From UBA964 sp031382085 (lineage in GTDB: Bacteria > Pseudomonadota > Gammaproteobacteria > Steroidobacterales > Steroidobacteraceae): 64,000 nucleotides of DNA. The notes below the pieces were generated by a model, which made no database searches, was not told the DNA's origin, and was given only the letters and a program-made list of their open reading frames with translations. Each line of letters starts with the position of its first letter. Position 1 is the stretch's first letter. This document shows positions 7,484 through 16,135 of this stretch, piece after piece. The position numbers and the translations under genes are program-made. The stretch is taken from assembly GCA_031382085.1 (NCBI GenBank), contig JANMYM010000024.1, forward strand, positions 1 to 64,000, given 5' to 3'.

Positions 7484-9826
7484 ATGAGCGAGCGCTTCAA
7501 GATAGCCGTCATAGGCGCGGGGCCCGGCGGGCTCTCAGCGGCGACGCATGCCGCCGAGCTCGGCGTGTCACACGTGCTGCTAGAGCAGAGCGGTGCGCCG
7601 GCAAACACAATCCAGCGCTTTCAGAAACGCAAGCATGTGATGGCCGAACCTGGCGTGCTGCCGCTGCGCAGCCCGTTGGTGTTTGGCCCCGCGCGTCGTG
7701 AGGAGGTGCTGGCCGCGTGGACCGAAGGCCTGGCGAAACACCACGTCAATGTCCGCTACAACGCCAAGGTTACAAATATCAGCGGCGCGCGTCCCGAGTT
7801 CGTCATCACACTGGCGGGTGGTGAGCAGATTCTTGCAGAGACCGTGGTCTTCGCGATCGGGTTGCAGGGTAATCCGCGCCAGCTCGGCATTCCGGGCGAG
7901 GATCTGCCCTGTGTGCAGTACCAGCTCGACGATCCGGAAGAATATCGCGATGAGGCCATCATCGTAGTCGGTGTTGGCGATGCCGGTCTCGAGAATGCGC
8001 TTGGCTTGCATGGCCACAATCGCGTGACCTTGCTGAACACCGGCACCGAGTTCGACCGCGCCAAGGAAGGCAATCGCAACGCTGTGCTGCAGGCGATCGA
8101 TGCGGCTGCGATGAGTTGTTACTACAGTTCCAAAGCCGTTGCCCTTGAATTGGCTAACGAGGCAGAGCAGGCGCAGGCGCCCTACGTGTTCATCATTGAT
8201 ATTCCGACCGGCCAGGCACGCCTGCCGGCGCACCGCGTCATCGCGCGCATCGGTGCTGTTGCGCCGCGAAAATTTGTCGAGAGCTGTGGCATCGTATTTC
8301 CGAGTGCCGATCCGACGTCGCTGCCGGCGCTGTCGTTACAGTACGAATCGAATGTGCAGGGGCTCTACGTGATTGGCGCGCTGGGCGGCTATCCGCTGAT
8401 CAAGCAGGCCATGAATCAGGGCTTTGAGGTGGTCGAGTACATCCTCGGCCACAAAATCGAGCCGGCGGATCATCCGCTGTTCGTCGAAAAGTTTCGCAGG
8501 CTGCCACTACCGCAGAACGTCGATGCCATCCTGGCCTTCATACAACAGCGCGTGCCTTTGTACCGCGACCTCAATACGCTGATGTTCCGTGAACTCGCGC
8601 TTGGCAGCGATGTACATGCGCCGCAGGCTGGCAGCGTGATTTTCCGCAAGAACGACTACAGCAACAGTTTCTACGTCATCGTGCAGGGCTCGGTTGAAAT
8701 CGAACTGGGCGACAGTGACCGATATCGACTGACACTCGGTGAAGGCGAATTCTTTGGCGAGATATCGCTGCTTTCCGGTCGTCGCCGTTCGGGCACTGTC
8801 TACGCGGGCGCCGGCTGCGTGCTGCTGGAATCGCCGCGCCGGGAAATCAACAAGTTGTTGTCCTCGGTGGAAGCCGTCAAGCGCGTGCTGGACCAGCAGT
8901 TCATCGCCCGCGCGATTCGCGCCGCGTTTGCGCCGCAAGCAAGCCAGGAGGACTTGAAACCGATTGCCGACCGCGCGCAGCTGAAACGTTACAAGACCGA
9001 TGAAGCCCTGTTCCATGAGGGCGACAGCGCGGACACGCTGCATCTGGTGCGTTCCGGGTCGGTTGCAATCTCGCGGATGTTAGGTGGTCGCGAAGTCGTC
9101 ACCTCGTATCTGGCCGCCGGAAATTATGTCGGTGAAATGGGCCTGATGGGCGGCACGCGCCGCAGTGCGACCGTGAAGGCCACGGTGCCGACCGAGACCG
9201 TGTGCCTCGACGCGGCGAGTTTCTCGCAGTTGCTCGAGCGCAATCCCCGGCTGCGTGACGCGGTACAGGCCACGGTGCGCAAGCGCATCGCGGCGAATGT
9301 CGAAATGCAATCCCAGCCGCAGGCGGGCGACCTGATTTCGTTTCTGCTGCGGCAGGGATTGGGCGAAGCCACCGACGTCCTGTTGATCGATGAAACCTTG
9401 TGCGTCGGTTGCGACAACTGCGAAAAGGCGTGCGCCGCGACACATGACGGAACCTCCCGTCTCGGCCGCGAGGCTGGACCCACGTTCGCGCACGTGCATG
9501 TGCCGACCTCGTGCCGGCATTGCGAGAATCCGCAGTGCATGAAGGACTGTCCGCCGGATGCGATCCGGCGCGCACCTAACGGCGAAGTATTCATTGGCGA
9601 CAATTGCATCGGTTGCGGCAATTGCGAGCGCAATTGCCCGTACGGCGTTATTCACATGGAAACGTCCGGCAGCAAGGACGATGCCAAGAAAGCGGTCAAA
9701 TGCGACATGTGCTCCGGACAGGCGGGCGGGCCAGCCTGCGTACGCGCCTGTCCGACCGGTGCGGCAATTCGCGTCAGTCCGGAAAAGTTCGTCGAGTTCG
9801 TTAGCCGCGCAGCGCGGTCGGTCTAG
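7484..9826 (+). CDS. FAD oxidoreductase / two cNMP-binding domains / four-cluster ferredoxin fusion
   Basis: A 780-residue cytoplasmic fusion. Residues 1-340 form a thioredoxin-reductase/YpdA-like flavoprotein with an FAD motif (GAGPGG, about 9-14) and an NAD(P) motif (VGVGDAG, about 160). Two cyclic-nucleotide-binding domains follow; both phosphate-binding cassettes keep the key Glu and Arg (GEISLLSGRRRS near 424, GEMGLMGGTRRS near 550). The C-terminal 140 residues form a DmsB/HycB-like module with 16 cysteines in four groups (CVGCDNCEKAC, CRHCENPQCMKDC, CIGCGNCERNC, and CDMC...CVRACP), enough for four [4Fe-4S] clusters. It predicts NAD(P)H to FAD to Fe-S electron flow gated by cAMP or cGMP. 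An ATG at 7442 is also in frame, but it lies inside the preceding gene; 7484 begins right before the FAD fold, so I chose it. The next gene starts 3 bp after its stop. Confidence 0.85.
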   Translation: MSERFKIAVIGAGPGGLSAATHAAELGVSHVLLEQSGAPANTIQRFQKRKHVMAEPGVLPLRSPLVFGPARREEVLAAWTEGLAKHHVNVRYNAKVTNISGARPEFVITLAGGEQILAETVVFAIGLQGNPRQLGIPGEDLPCVQYQLDDPEEYRDEAIIVVGVGDAGLENALGLHGHNRVTLLNTGTEFDRAKEGNRNAVLQAIDAAAMSCYYSSKAVALELANEAEQAQAPYVFIIDIPTGQARLPAHRVIARIGAVAPRKFVESCGIVFPSADPTSLPALSLQYESNVQGLYVIGALGGYPLIKQAMNQGFEVVEYILGHKIEPADHPLFVEKFRRLPLPQNVDAILAFIQQRVPLYRDLNTLMFRELALGSDVHAPQAGSVIFRKNDYSNSFYVIVQGSVEIELGDSDRYRLTLGEGEFFGEISLLSGRRRSGTVYAGAGCVLLESPRREINKLLSSVEAVKRVLDQQFIARAIRAAFAPQASQEDLKPIADRAQLKRYKTDEALFHEGDSADTLHLVRSGSVAISRMLGGREVVTSYLAAGNYVGEMGLMGGTRRSATVKATVPTETVCLDAASFSQLLERNPRLRDAVQATVRKRIAANVEMQSQPQAGDLISFLLRQGLGEATDVLLIDETLCVGCDNCEKACAATHDGTSRLGREAGPTFAHVHVPTSCRHCENPQCMKDCPPDAIRRAPNGEVFIGDNCIGCGNCERNCPYGVIHMETSGSKDDAKKAVKCDMCSGQAGGPACVRACPTGAAIRVSPEKFVEFVSRAARSV

Positions 9827-9829
9827 GCC

Positions 9830-10714
9830 ATGCACGAGTCATTGCTCGCTTACCGCCGCAAGCGATTCCTGTGGATCGCAGTCGCATTGGTACTGATTTG
9901 CGTGCTCGCGTACGCGCTGCAGGATGATGCTGAGCCCCATGACGGCGGCACCTGGCTCGGCTACACACTCGGTGGCATCGGCGCAGCGCTGATATTGTGG
10001 CTCGCGGCGCTGGGTCTGCGCAAACGCAGTTACCGTTCGACGTTAGGCAGCCTGCAGGGCTGGGTGTCGGCGCATGTCTATCTCGGTCTTGCCCTGCTGG
10101 TCATCGTCACGCTGCATACCGGTTTTCAGTTTGGCTGGAACGTGCACACGCTGGCGTATGTGCTGATGTGCCTGGTAATCGCCAGCGGTGTCGTTGGCGT
10201 GGTGTTGTACGTGCGCTACCCGCGCGAATTGTCGGCCAACCGCGCGAGCCTGACGCGCGCTCAGCTGACCGGGCAGCTCGCGGAGATTGACGCGCGCAGC
10301 CTGCGGGTTGCGGGCCGATTGCCGCCGGAATATCGCGACCTGGCACAGAGCGCGCGCGATCGTACGCGGCTTGGCGACGGCGTCCTGGCCTTGCTGCGCG
10401 GCGCGGATCGCTCGCAGGTGCTGCTGCCTGGTGCTGCGGGCGGTGGTGCAAGCATTGTCATGAATCCGGGTCAGCGCGCCGTGATTGACTTCCTGTCTGA
10501 GCGCTTGTCGCGCAGCTCCGATGGCGCACAGACGCAGGCACTGACCGAATTGATGTCGCTTGCCGCTGCGCGGCGCGTGTTGCTTGAGCAGCTCCGGCGT
10601 GACGCGCAGCTCAAAGCCTGGCTGCAAATATGGCTGTACGTCCATGTGCCCGTGACATTCGGCCTGCTCGCGGCGCTGATCGCGCACGTGCTCAGCGTGT
10701 TCCTGTACTGGTGA
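9830..10714 (+). CDS. Membrane cytochrome b-like protein (bis-haem pattern)
   Basis: A 294-residue integral membrane protein with about five hydrophobic helices (about 13-30, 43-62, 77-98, 104-127 and 268-293) and a cytoplasmic or periplasmic segment between the fourth and fifth. Two helices each carry His-X13-His: H82/H96 and H272/H286. This spacing places two stacked b haems across the bilayer, as in cytochrome b and ferric-reductase-type proteins. It follows the Fe-S flavoprotein by 3 bp and precedes a membrane-anchored decahaem cytochrome, so it is the natural transmembrane relay between them, or a quinone-reactive module. No named family is obvious. Confidence 0.65.
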   Translation: MHESLLAYRRKRFLWIAVALVLICVLAYALQDDAEPHDGGTWLGYTLGGIGAALILWLAALGLRKRSYRSTLGSLQGWVSAHVYLGLALLVIVTLHTGFQFGWNVHTLAYVLMCLVIASGVVGVVLYVRYPRELSANRASLTRAQLTGQLAEIDARSLRVAGRLPPEYRDLAQSARDRTRLGDGVLALLRGADRSQVLLPGAAGGGASIVMNPGQRAVIDFLSERLSRSSDGAQTQALTELMSLAAARRVLLEQLRRDAQLKAWLQIWLYVHVPVTFGLLAALIAHVLSVFLYW

Positions 10715-10730
10715 GGCACGAGCAACCTGT

Positions 10731-12377
10731 ATGCGTGCTCTGATCCGATTTGTCGGTCGCGGCCCAGGAGGCGCCGCCCTGCAGCGCGACCGGATCTTCG
10801 ATGGCGAGGTGATCACGCTGGGCCGCGCCACTGATCAGGTCATCAATCTGAAAGATCGGCGCGTCGAGCTTGAACACGCCCGTATCGTGCGCGTCGGCGG
10901 GCGCTTTCTTGTTAGTAGCCGGGCATTGACCGGTGTGCTGGTCAATGGCACGGTGCGCCGGGATGCGCCGCTCGCGGTCGGCGATGCGCTGCAGATCGGC
11001 GCCAATGTTCTCAAGCTCATCGCGCCTCCCGCAGGGTTCGATCTCGCGTTCACCTTTGAACTTGATAACAGCGTCGATACGCGCGCGGTGGAGGCGCCGG
11101 CGCTGCTGCTCACGCTGGCGGAAGTGGGTGCACGCATGCAGCCGTGGGCCTGGGCACTGTCGATTGCAGTGCTGGTTGGAGCGCTGCTGGTGCCCTGGCT
11201 GAGCTCGCCACAATCCGGCGCACCGTTGCCGACCCGCCCGACTGTGCTGCCGAGCGATCACGCCTGGCAGTCCGGTCCGCTGCACACAGCCCACGCCAAT
11301 CTCAGCGCGAAATGCGAGTCCTGCCATGAGAGGCCATTCGCGCGCGTCACCGACCAGGCCTGTCTCACCTGCCACGCGGCGTCGCTGCATCGACACGCGC
11401 CGCCGGACAATCGTCAGCTGCCCGTGTTAGCTATGACGCACTGTGCGAGCTGCCATCGCGAACATGACGAGCCCTCGACACTGGTGCGCAACGACGAACA
11501 GGTATGTGTCAGCTGCCATGCAAACCCCCAGCACCCGGCGCGATCCGGGCCGGTGGCGGATTTCCTGCGCCAGCATCCGGCATTCGCGGCGGCACGCATC
11601 CGGGATGAGTCGCATGTGAAGTTCCCGCACGATGTGCATCTCAATCCAAATGGCATCAAGACAACCACGGGCAACGAAGTCATGACCTGTGCCGGTTGCC
11701 ACGAACCGCAGGCGGGCGGCGCGCGTTTTCAAGCGATTTCGATGCAGCGTCACTGTCAGCGCTGCCACTCCCTGTCGTTCGATCCACGTGCACCGGAGCG
11801 CAATGTGCCGCACGCCAGCCCGGAAATCGTGCTCGAGTCCTTGCTTGAGTACTACTCATCCGAGTACCTGCAGGGCTATCCGGATGCGTTGAACACCGCA
11901 CGGCCGGTTCGCAAGGTGGCACGGCCGGGAGTCGATCTGAGTGCCGCGCAACGCGCACGGGTACTAGCGCGCGCCCGCGCGCAGGCTGAGATCACCGCGC
12001 GCGATTTGTTAGAACGCCGCGCCTGCGTTGTTTGTCATGACGTGCAGCGTGGCAAGGCCGCATCGACCTGGACTGTGACACCGGTGAGCTTGCGTGCGGT
12101 CTGGATGCCGAAGGCCAGGTTCAGTCACGCCGCCCATGCAACCAGCCTGACACCCTGCAAGAGCTGTCACGCCGCGCAGAAGTCCAGGCACGCGACCGAC
12201 ATGCTGATGCCGCCGATCGAATCCTGCCGCGCATGCCACGCCGGCCCGCACTCGGCCGCGTCCACACAGATCGCAAGCAGCTGCACCAGCTGCCACGATT
12301 TCCACAGCACGCAGTACCCGCTGTGGCAAGCAGGCCCGGAGCGCGCTGCGTCAACAGCCAAAGCACGGCAGCGATGA
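10731..12377 (+). CDS. FHA domain-transmembrane-decahaem cytochrome c
   Basis: A 548-residue protein. Residues about 1-100 form an FHA (phosphothreonine-recognition) domain: LGR at about 30 and LVNG at about 67 are present, but the usual Ser of the SxxH motif is replaced (VELEHA), so binding may be altered. A single helix (about 139-156) anchors it, leaving FHA in the cytoplasm. The periplasmic part carries ten CXXCH motifs between about residues 195 and 525 (CESCH, CLTCH, CASCH, CVSCH, CAGCH, CQRCH, CVVCH, CKSCH, CRACH, CTSCH), i.e. ten c haems. It would take electrons from the preceding b-type protein. Linking FHA to a multihaem cytochrome suggests control by Ser/Thr phosphorylation or phospho-dependent docking of a partner. 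Its stop overlaps the next start (ATGA). Confidence 0.85.
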   Translation: MRALIRFVGRGPGGAALQRDRIFDGEVITLGRATDQVINLKDRRVELEHARIVRVGGRFLVSSRALTGVLVNGTVRRDAPLAVGDALQIGANVLKLIAPPAGFDLAFTFELDNSVDTRAVEAPALLLTLAEVGARMQPWAWALSIAVLVGALLVPWLSSPQSGAPLPTRPTVLPSDHAWQSGPLHTAHANLSAKCESCHERPFARVTDQACLTCHAASLHRHAPPDNRQLPVLAMTHCASCHREHDEPSTLVRNDEQVCVSCHANPQHPARSGPVADFLRQHPAFAAARIRDESHVKFPHDVHLNPNGIKTTTGNEVMTCAGCHEPQAGGARFQAISMQRHCQRCHSLSFDPRAPERNVPHASPEIVLESLLEYYSSEYLQGYPDALNTARPVRKVARPGVDLSAAQRARVLARARAQAEITARDLLERRACVVCHDVQRGKAASTWTVTPVSLRAVWMPKARFSHAAHATSLTPCKSCHAAQKSRHATDMLMPPIESCRACHAGPHSAASTQIASSCTSCHDFHSTQYPLWQAGPERAASTAKARQR

Positions 12378-14371
12378 TTTTGACTAGACGACAAGGCTTG
12401 CTGCTGACAGGACTCGTTGCCGCTGCAGTGTTGCTGGCCGCCTGCGGAGGCGGCAGTACGCCGATCGATCCGGCAACAGCACCGCTGGCGCGGGAATGCA
12501 GCGGATCGTGCGCGGGCGCCGCGAGCTTTCTCGCCGTGAGCGATGTGCAGCGCGTGTTGGCGCAAGCGGTGGCGGAGGCGCAGGCGCGCAATGCGCGCGC
12601 GACAATCGCGGTTGTGGACCGGGTCGGCAATGTACTGGCCGTGTATCGCATGGCCGGTGCTGCTAACACGATGACTATTACCAGTATCCAGGCGAACATC
12701 GGCGGGCGCGCCGTCACGGGCGGTCTCGAAGGCGTCAACATCGTGCCCGCAAGCCTCGGCGCCATCGCCAAGGCGATCACCGGAGCGTACCTGTCCAGCG
12801 AGGGCAACGCGTTCAGTACCCGCACCGCCAGCCAGATCGTGCAGGAGCATTTCAATCCCGGCGAACTGCTTACGCCCGGCGGCCCTTTGTTAGGCGTGCA
12901 GTTCTCGCAGTTGCCGTGCTCGGATGTCGCCGCTCGCGCCAGTGGCGCGGCAGCGACACCGGGTCCGCATCGCTCACCGCTCGGGCTGGCCGCGGATCCC
13001 GGCGGTTTTCCGCTCTACAAAGACGGCACGCCTGTTGGCGGCGTCGGCGTGCTGGCGGATGGATTCTATGGCTACGATGCAGATGTGCTGGATCGCGACC
13101 GCGACCTCGATGAGCAGATTGCGTTTGCCGCGGCCTTTGGACTTGCCGCGCCCGAGGATCGTCGCGCAGATCGCATTACCGCCGATGGCAAGACCCTGCG
13201 ATTCAGCGATGCGGAATCCGCCGATCTGGTGTCTGTGCCGGTGAATGCGCCGGCGTTTGCCACATTGACGGCCACGGTCGGCACGTTGATTGCGGTTCCC
13301 GGCTACAGCGACGGTACCAGCCACGCAGGTCTCGCGTTCACGAGTGCGGCTTCAGGCATTCGCTCCGACACGCTCGACTACAGCGGACTCGACGCGTTCG
13401 TGTTGGTCGATGCGGCTAACAACGAACGCTATCGGCCGCGAGCAGGCACTGAAACGAGCGGCGCCCTGAACATTACCGAATCACAGGCCGTGTTGCGCAG
13501 CGCCTTGCGGGTTGCGAATCGTGCGCGTGCACAGATTCGCCAGCCACTCGGCACGCCCGCGCGCGTCAGCGTCGCGCTGGTTGACAGCGCCGGCGTGATC
13601 CTGGGCATTGCCCGGTCGCGCGATGCGCCGGTGTTTGGCATCGATGTCTCCGTGCAGAAAGCGCGTAGCGCAGCATTTTTCTCTGGCGCTTCCGCCGCGG
13701 CTGCACTTAATGCCTTACCCGATGCAGTGTTCCTGAATGGCGGGCTGAGCGTGCGCAGCCGGCAGGCGCCCGGCGCCTACGTGTCCCAACTGCGCAGTTT
13801 TCTCGCGCTGCCCGCAGCGCTCGCGGATGGGCAGGTTGCATTCACGGCGCGGGCGCTGGGCAACCTGGCGCGGCCGTTTTATCCGGATGGCGTCGATGGC
13901 AACACCGCCGCGCCGTTGTCACGCAATTTCGCCAACTGGAGTCCGTTCAGTACCGGCCTGCAGCTTGACCTGGTGCACAACGCGATCATCCAGCATGTCG
14001 CCTTCGTGCTGGGAGCGGCCCCGGATGTGCCGGCGAATTGCAGTGGTGTCGGCGGCTTCGACACTGCGTTTGCGAATTCCGGCGCAATCGCCGCTGTCGC
14101 AAACGGCATGCAGATCTTTCCAGGTTCCGTGCCGATCTACCGCGGCCGGCAGTTGGTGGGCGCGCTGGGTGTGTCCGGCGATGGCATCGACCAGGACGAT
14201 ATGGTCGCTTTGTTAGGCGTCGATGAATCAGGGGTCGCCGGAATTGGCAATGCGCCGCTGGATCTGCGCGCCGATCGGCTGTTGCCGCAAGGTTCCCGCT
14301 TGCGCTATGTAGGCTGTCCGGCGGCGCCTTACCTCGACAGCAACGCGAGCGGGGTTTGCGATGGCCGCTGA
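12374..14371 (+). CDS. Lipoprotein with two GlcG/HbpS-like haem-binding domains
   Basis: A 665-residue lipoprotein. The start at 12374 overlaps the previous stop as ATGA and gives a clean lipoprotein signal (LLAACGGGS, Cys near 24); a longer frame begins at 12233 but lies inside the cytochrome gene. Two HbpS/GlcG-type regions are visible: about 53-260 (DVQRVLAQAVAEAQ, then IAVVDRVGNVLAVYRM and GGVGVLADG) and about 367-620 (LRVANRARAQI, then VALVDSAGVILGIARS and ALGVSGDG). Each is larger than the usual 140-residue domain because of insertions. HbpS-type proteins bind haem or are stress sensors. Between two multihaem cytochromes it could store, deliver or sense haem in the periplasm. Confidence 0.7.
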   Translation: MILTRRQGLLLTGLVAAAVLLAACGGGSTPIDPATAPLARECSGSCAGAASFLAVSDVQRVLAQAVAEAQARNARATIAVVDRVGNVLAVYRMAGAANTMTITSIQANIGGRAVTGGLEGVNIVPASLGAIAKAITGAYLSSEGNAFSTRTASQIVQEHFNPGELLTPGGPLLGVQFSQLPCSDVAARASGAAATPGPHRSPLGLAADPGGFPLYKDGTPVGGVGVLADGFYGYDADVLDRDRDLDEQIAFAAAFGLAAPEDRRADRITADGKTLRFSDAESADLVSVPVNAPAFATLTATVGTLIAVPGYSDGTSHAGLAFTSAASGIRSDTLDYSGLDAFVLVDAANNERYRPRAGTETSGALNITESQAVLRSALRVANRARAQIRQPLGTPARVSVALVDSAGVILGIARSRDAPVFGIDVSVQKARSAAFFSGASAAAALNALPDAVFLNGGLSVRSRQAPGAYVSQLRSFLALPAALADGQVAFTARALGNLARPFYPDGVDGNTAAPLSRNFANWSPFSTGLQLDLVHNAIIQHVAFVLGAAPDVPANCSGVGGFDTAFANSGAIAAVANGMQIFPGSVPIYRGRQLVGALGVSGDGIDQDDMVALLGVDESGVAGIGNAPLDLRADRLLPQGSRLRYVGCPAAPYLDSNASGVCDGR

Positions 14372-16133
14372 ACGCCGGCTGCCTCTGGCACTTGCGCTGC
14401 TAACGCTATTAACACTGGAGTCACAGGCAGCGGACCGGTGTCCTGCGGAAGTTCCCGCGGATCCCAATCGCCGTAGCACGACCGCAACGCCGGGCGCATT
14501 CGAGCCGACGCCCTGCGACCCGCAGCGCCTGCCGCCGCCCGAAGCGGCCACGACGCCCGGCGCGGTGCTCGTGCCCGATCGCTGGCGGATCGTTTCCGCA
14601 CTCGGCTATCCCGAGAACCTGCTGGATCCCTACCATGGCAACAACTGGCTCAAGGGCGACCGACCGGCGTTTGGCAAGGACTGGTTTGTTAGCCTGACAG
14701 GTATCTCGGACACGCTGGTTGAGGCACGGCGTTTTCCGGTACCGGTTGGCGGGCCGGTGACGGCGCGGCAGGGCAGCCTCGACGTCTTCGGCGCGGGCGC
14801 GCAGTGGATCGAAACCCAGACCCTGCTGGCCGAAATCGTCGTCTACAAGGGCGACACAGTCTTCAAGCCGCCGGACTACGAGTTTCGTTTCATTCCCGTT
14901 TTCAATATTGCGCGGGTCCAGACGCGCGAGCGCGGACTTGTCAAGGCGAATCCCGATTTCGGCACCAGCCGTACTGAAGCCGTGTTAGGTATCCAGGGAT
15001 TGTTCTTCGACAAGCATCTGCGAAACGTCTCTGAGCACTATGACTTCGATTCTTTGCGCATCGGGGTGCAGCCGTTTACCAGCGATTTCCGCGGCTTCCT
15101 GTTCAACGATTCACCGCTGGGCCTGCGGTTCTTTGGTACGCGCCACAACAATCGTTACCAATACAATCTCGGCTGGTTGCGGCGCTTTGACAAGGATGCG
15201 ACCACCGGGCTCAACGATTTTTCACAGCGAGGACTCGCGGCGCTGCGCAAGGATGACCTGGTCATCGCGAATTTCTACGTCCAGGATTGGCCGCGGCCGG
15301 CCTTCACGACGCAGGCGACCCTGGCGCATAACATCAATCGCGAAGGTCGCCGTGTGCAGTATGACGATCACGGCGTGTTGCAACGACCAGCGTCGCTAGG
15401 TCTCGAGCAGCCGCGCAATTATCGTGTCACCTATCTCGGCGTGAGCGGCGATGGCCATTTTGCGCGCTGGAATCTGACCGCCAGTGGCTACTTAGCATTC
15501 GGCCGGGAAGATCATGGCGTGTTCACCTACCTCGCGCAGGACATCCGCGCGGGTTTTCTTGCCGCCGAGCTGTCACGTGATTTCAGCTGGATCCGGGTGC
15601 GCGGCTCGCTTCTATATGCCAGTGCCGATGCAAATCCCTTCGATGATGTTGCCACCGGCTTCGACGCCATCAATGAGAATCCCTTGTTCGCCGGTGCCGA
15701 CACCAGTTTCTGGATCCGCCAGCCCGTGCCTTTGATCGGCGGTGGGCGTGTCGCGCTGTCTTCACGCAACGGCCTGCTGAACTCGCTGCGCGCGTCCAGG
15801 GAGTATGGGCAATCAAATTTCACCAATCCCGGCACGACCCTGCTGGGGATCGGTGCGGATCTGGACCTGACGCCGCAGCTGCGGGTTTCGATGAACATCA
15901 ACGAACTCGGTTTCGTGGATACGACGGTGCTGGAAGTCGCGCGGGCGCAGGCCGGCATCGAGCGGCGCATCGGGCTCGATCTCTCCGCCGCCGCCACGTG
16001 GCGACCGTTCGCAACGCAGAATGTCGTCGTCCGGCTCTCTGCTGCCATCCTGATCCCGGGCGCAGGCTATAAGGCGCTGTATGGCGGTGACCTCGCGTAT
16101 TCCGTACTCGGCAACCTGGTATTGCAGTATTAG
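14361..16133 (+). CDS. Outer-membrane beta-barrel protein of the cytochrome operon
   Basis: A 590-residue exported protein: signal peptide about 1-23 (LTLESQAA), a short N-terminal region with paired cysteines, then long amphipathic strands rich in Tyr, Phe, Trp and Arg up to a C-terminal Leu-Gln-Tyr, typical of outer-membrane barrels. It overlaps the previous gene by 11 bp and the next begins 2 bp after its stop. Flanked by two decahaem cytochromes, it is the candidate porin sheath of a porin-cytochrome conduit, comparable in role to MtrB/PioB, although I see no clear sequence motif of those families. It could equally be a specific channel for the terminal acceptor. Confidence 0.6.
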   Translation: MAAERRLPLALALLTLLTLESQAADRCPAEVPADPNRRSTTATPGAFEPTPCDPQRLPPPEAATTPGAVLVPDRWRIVSALGYPENLLDPYHGNNWLKGDRPAFGKDWFVSLTGISDTLVEARRFPVPVGGPVTARQGSLDVFGAGAQWIETQTLLAEIVVYKGDTVFKPPDYEFRFIPVFNIARVQTRERGLVKANPDFGTSRTEAVLGIQGLFFDKHLRNVSEHYDFDSLRIGVQPFTSDFRGFLFNDSPLGLRFFGTRHNNRYQYNLGWLRRFDKDATTGLNDFSQRGLAALRKDDLVIANFYVQDWPRPAFTTQATLAHNINREGRRVQYDDHGVLQRPASLGLEQPRNYRVTYLGVSGDGHFARWNLTASGYLAFGREDHGVFTYLAQDIRAGFLAAELSRDFSWIRVRGSLLYASADANPFDDVATGFDAINENPLFAGADTSFWIRQPVPLIGGGRVALSSRNGLLNSLRASREYGQSNFTNPGTTLLGIGADLDLTPQLRVSMNINELGFVDTTVLEVARAQAGIERRIGLDLSAAATWRPFATQNVVVRLSAAILIPGAGYKALYGGDLAYSVLGNLVLQY

Positions 16134-16135
16134 CC

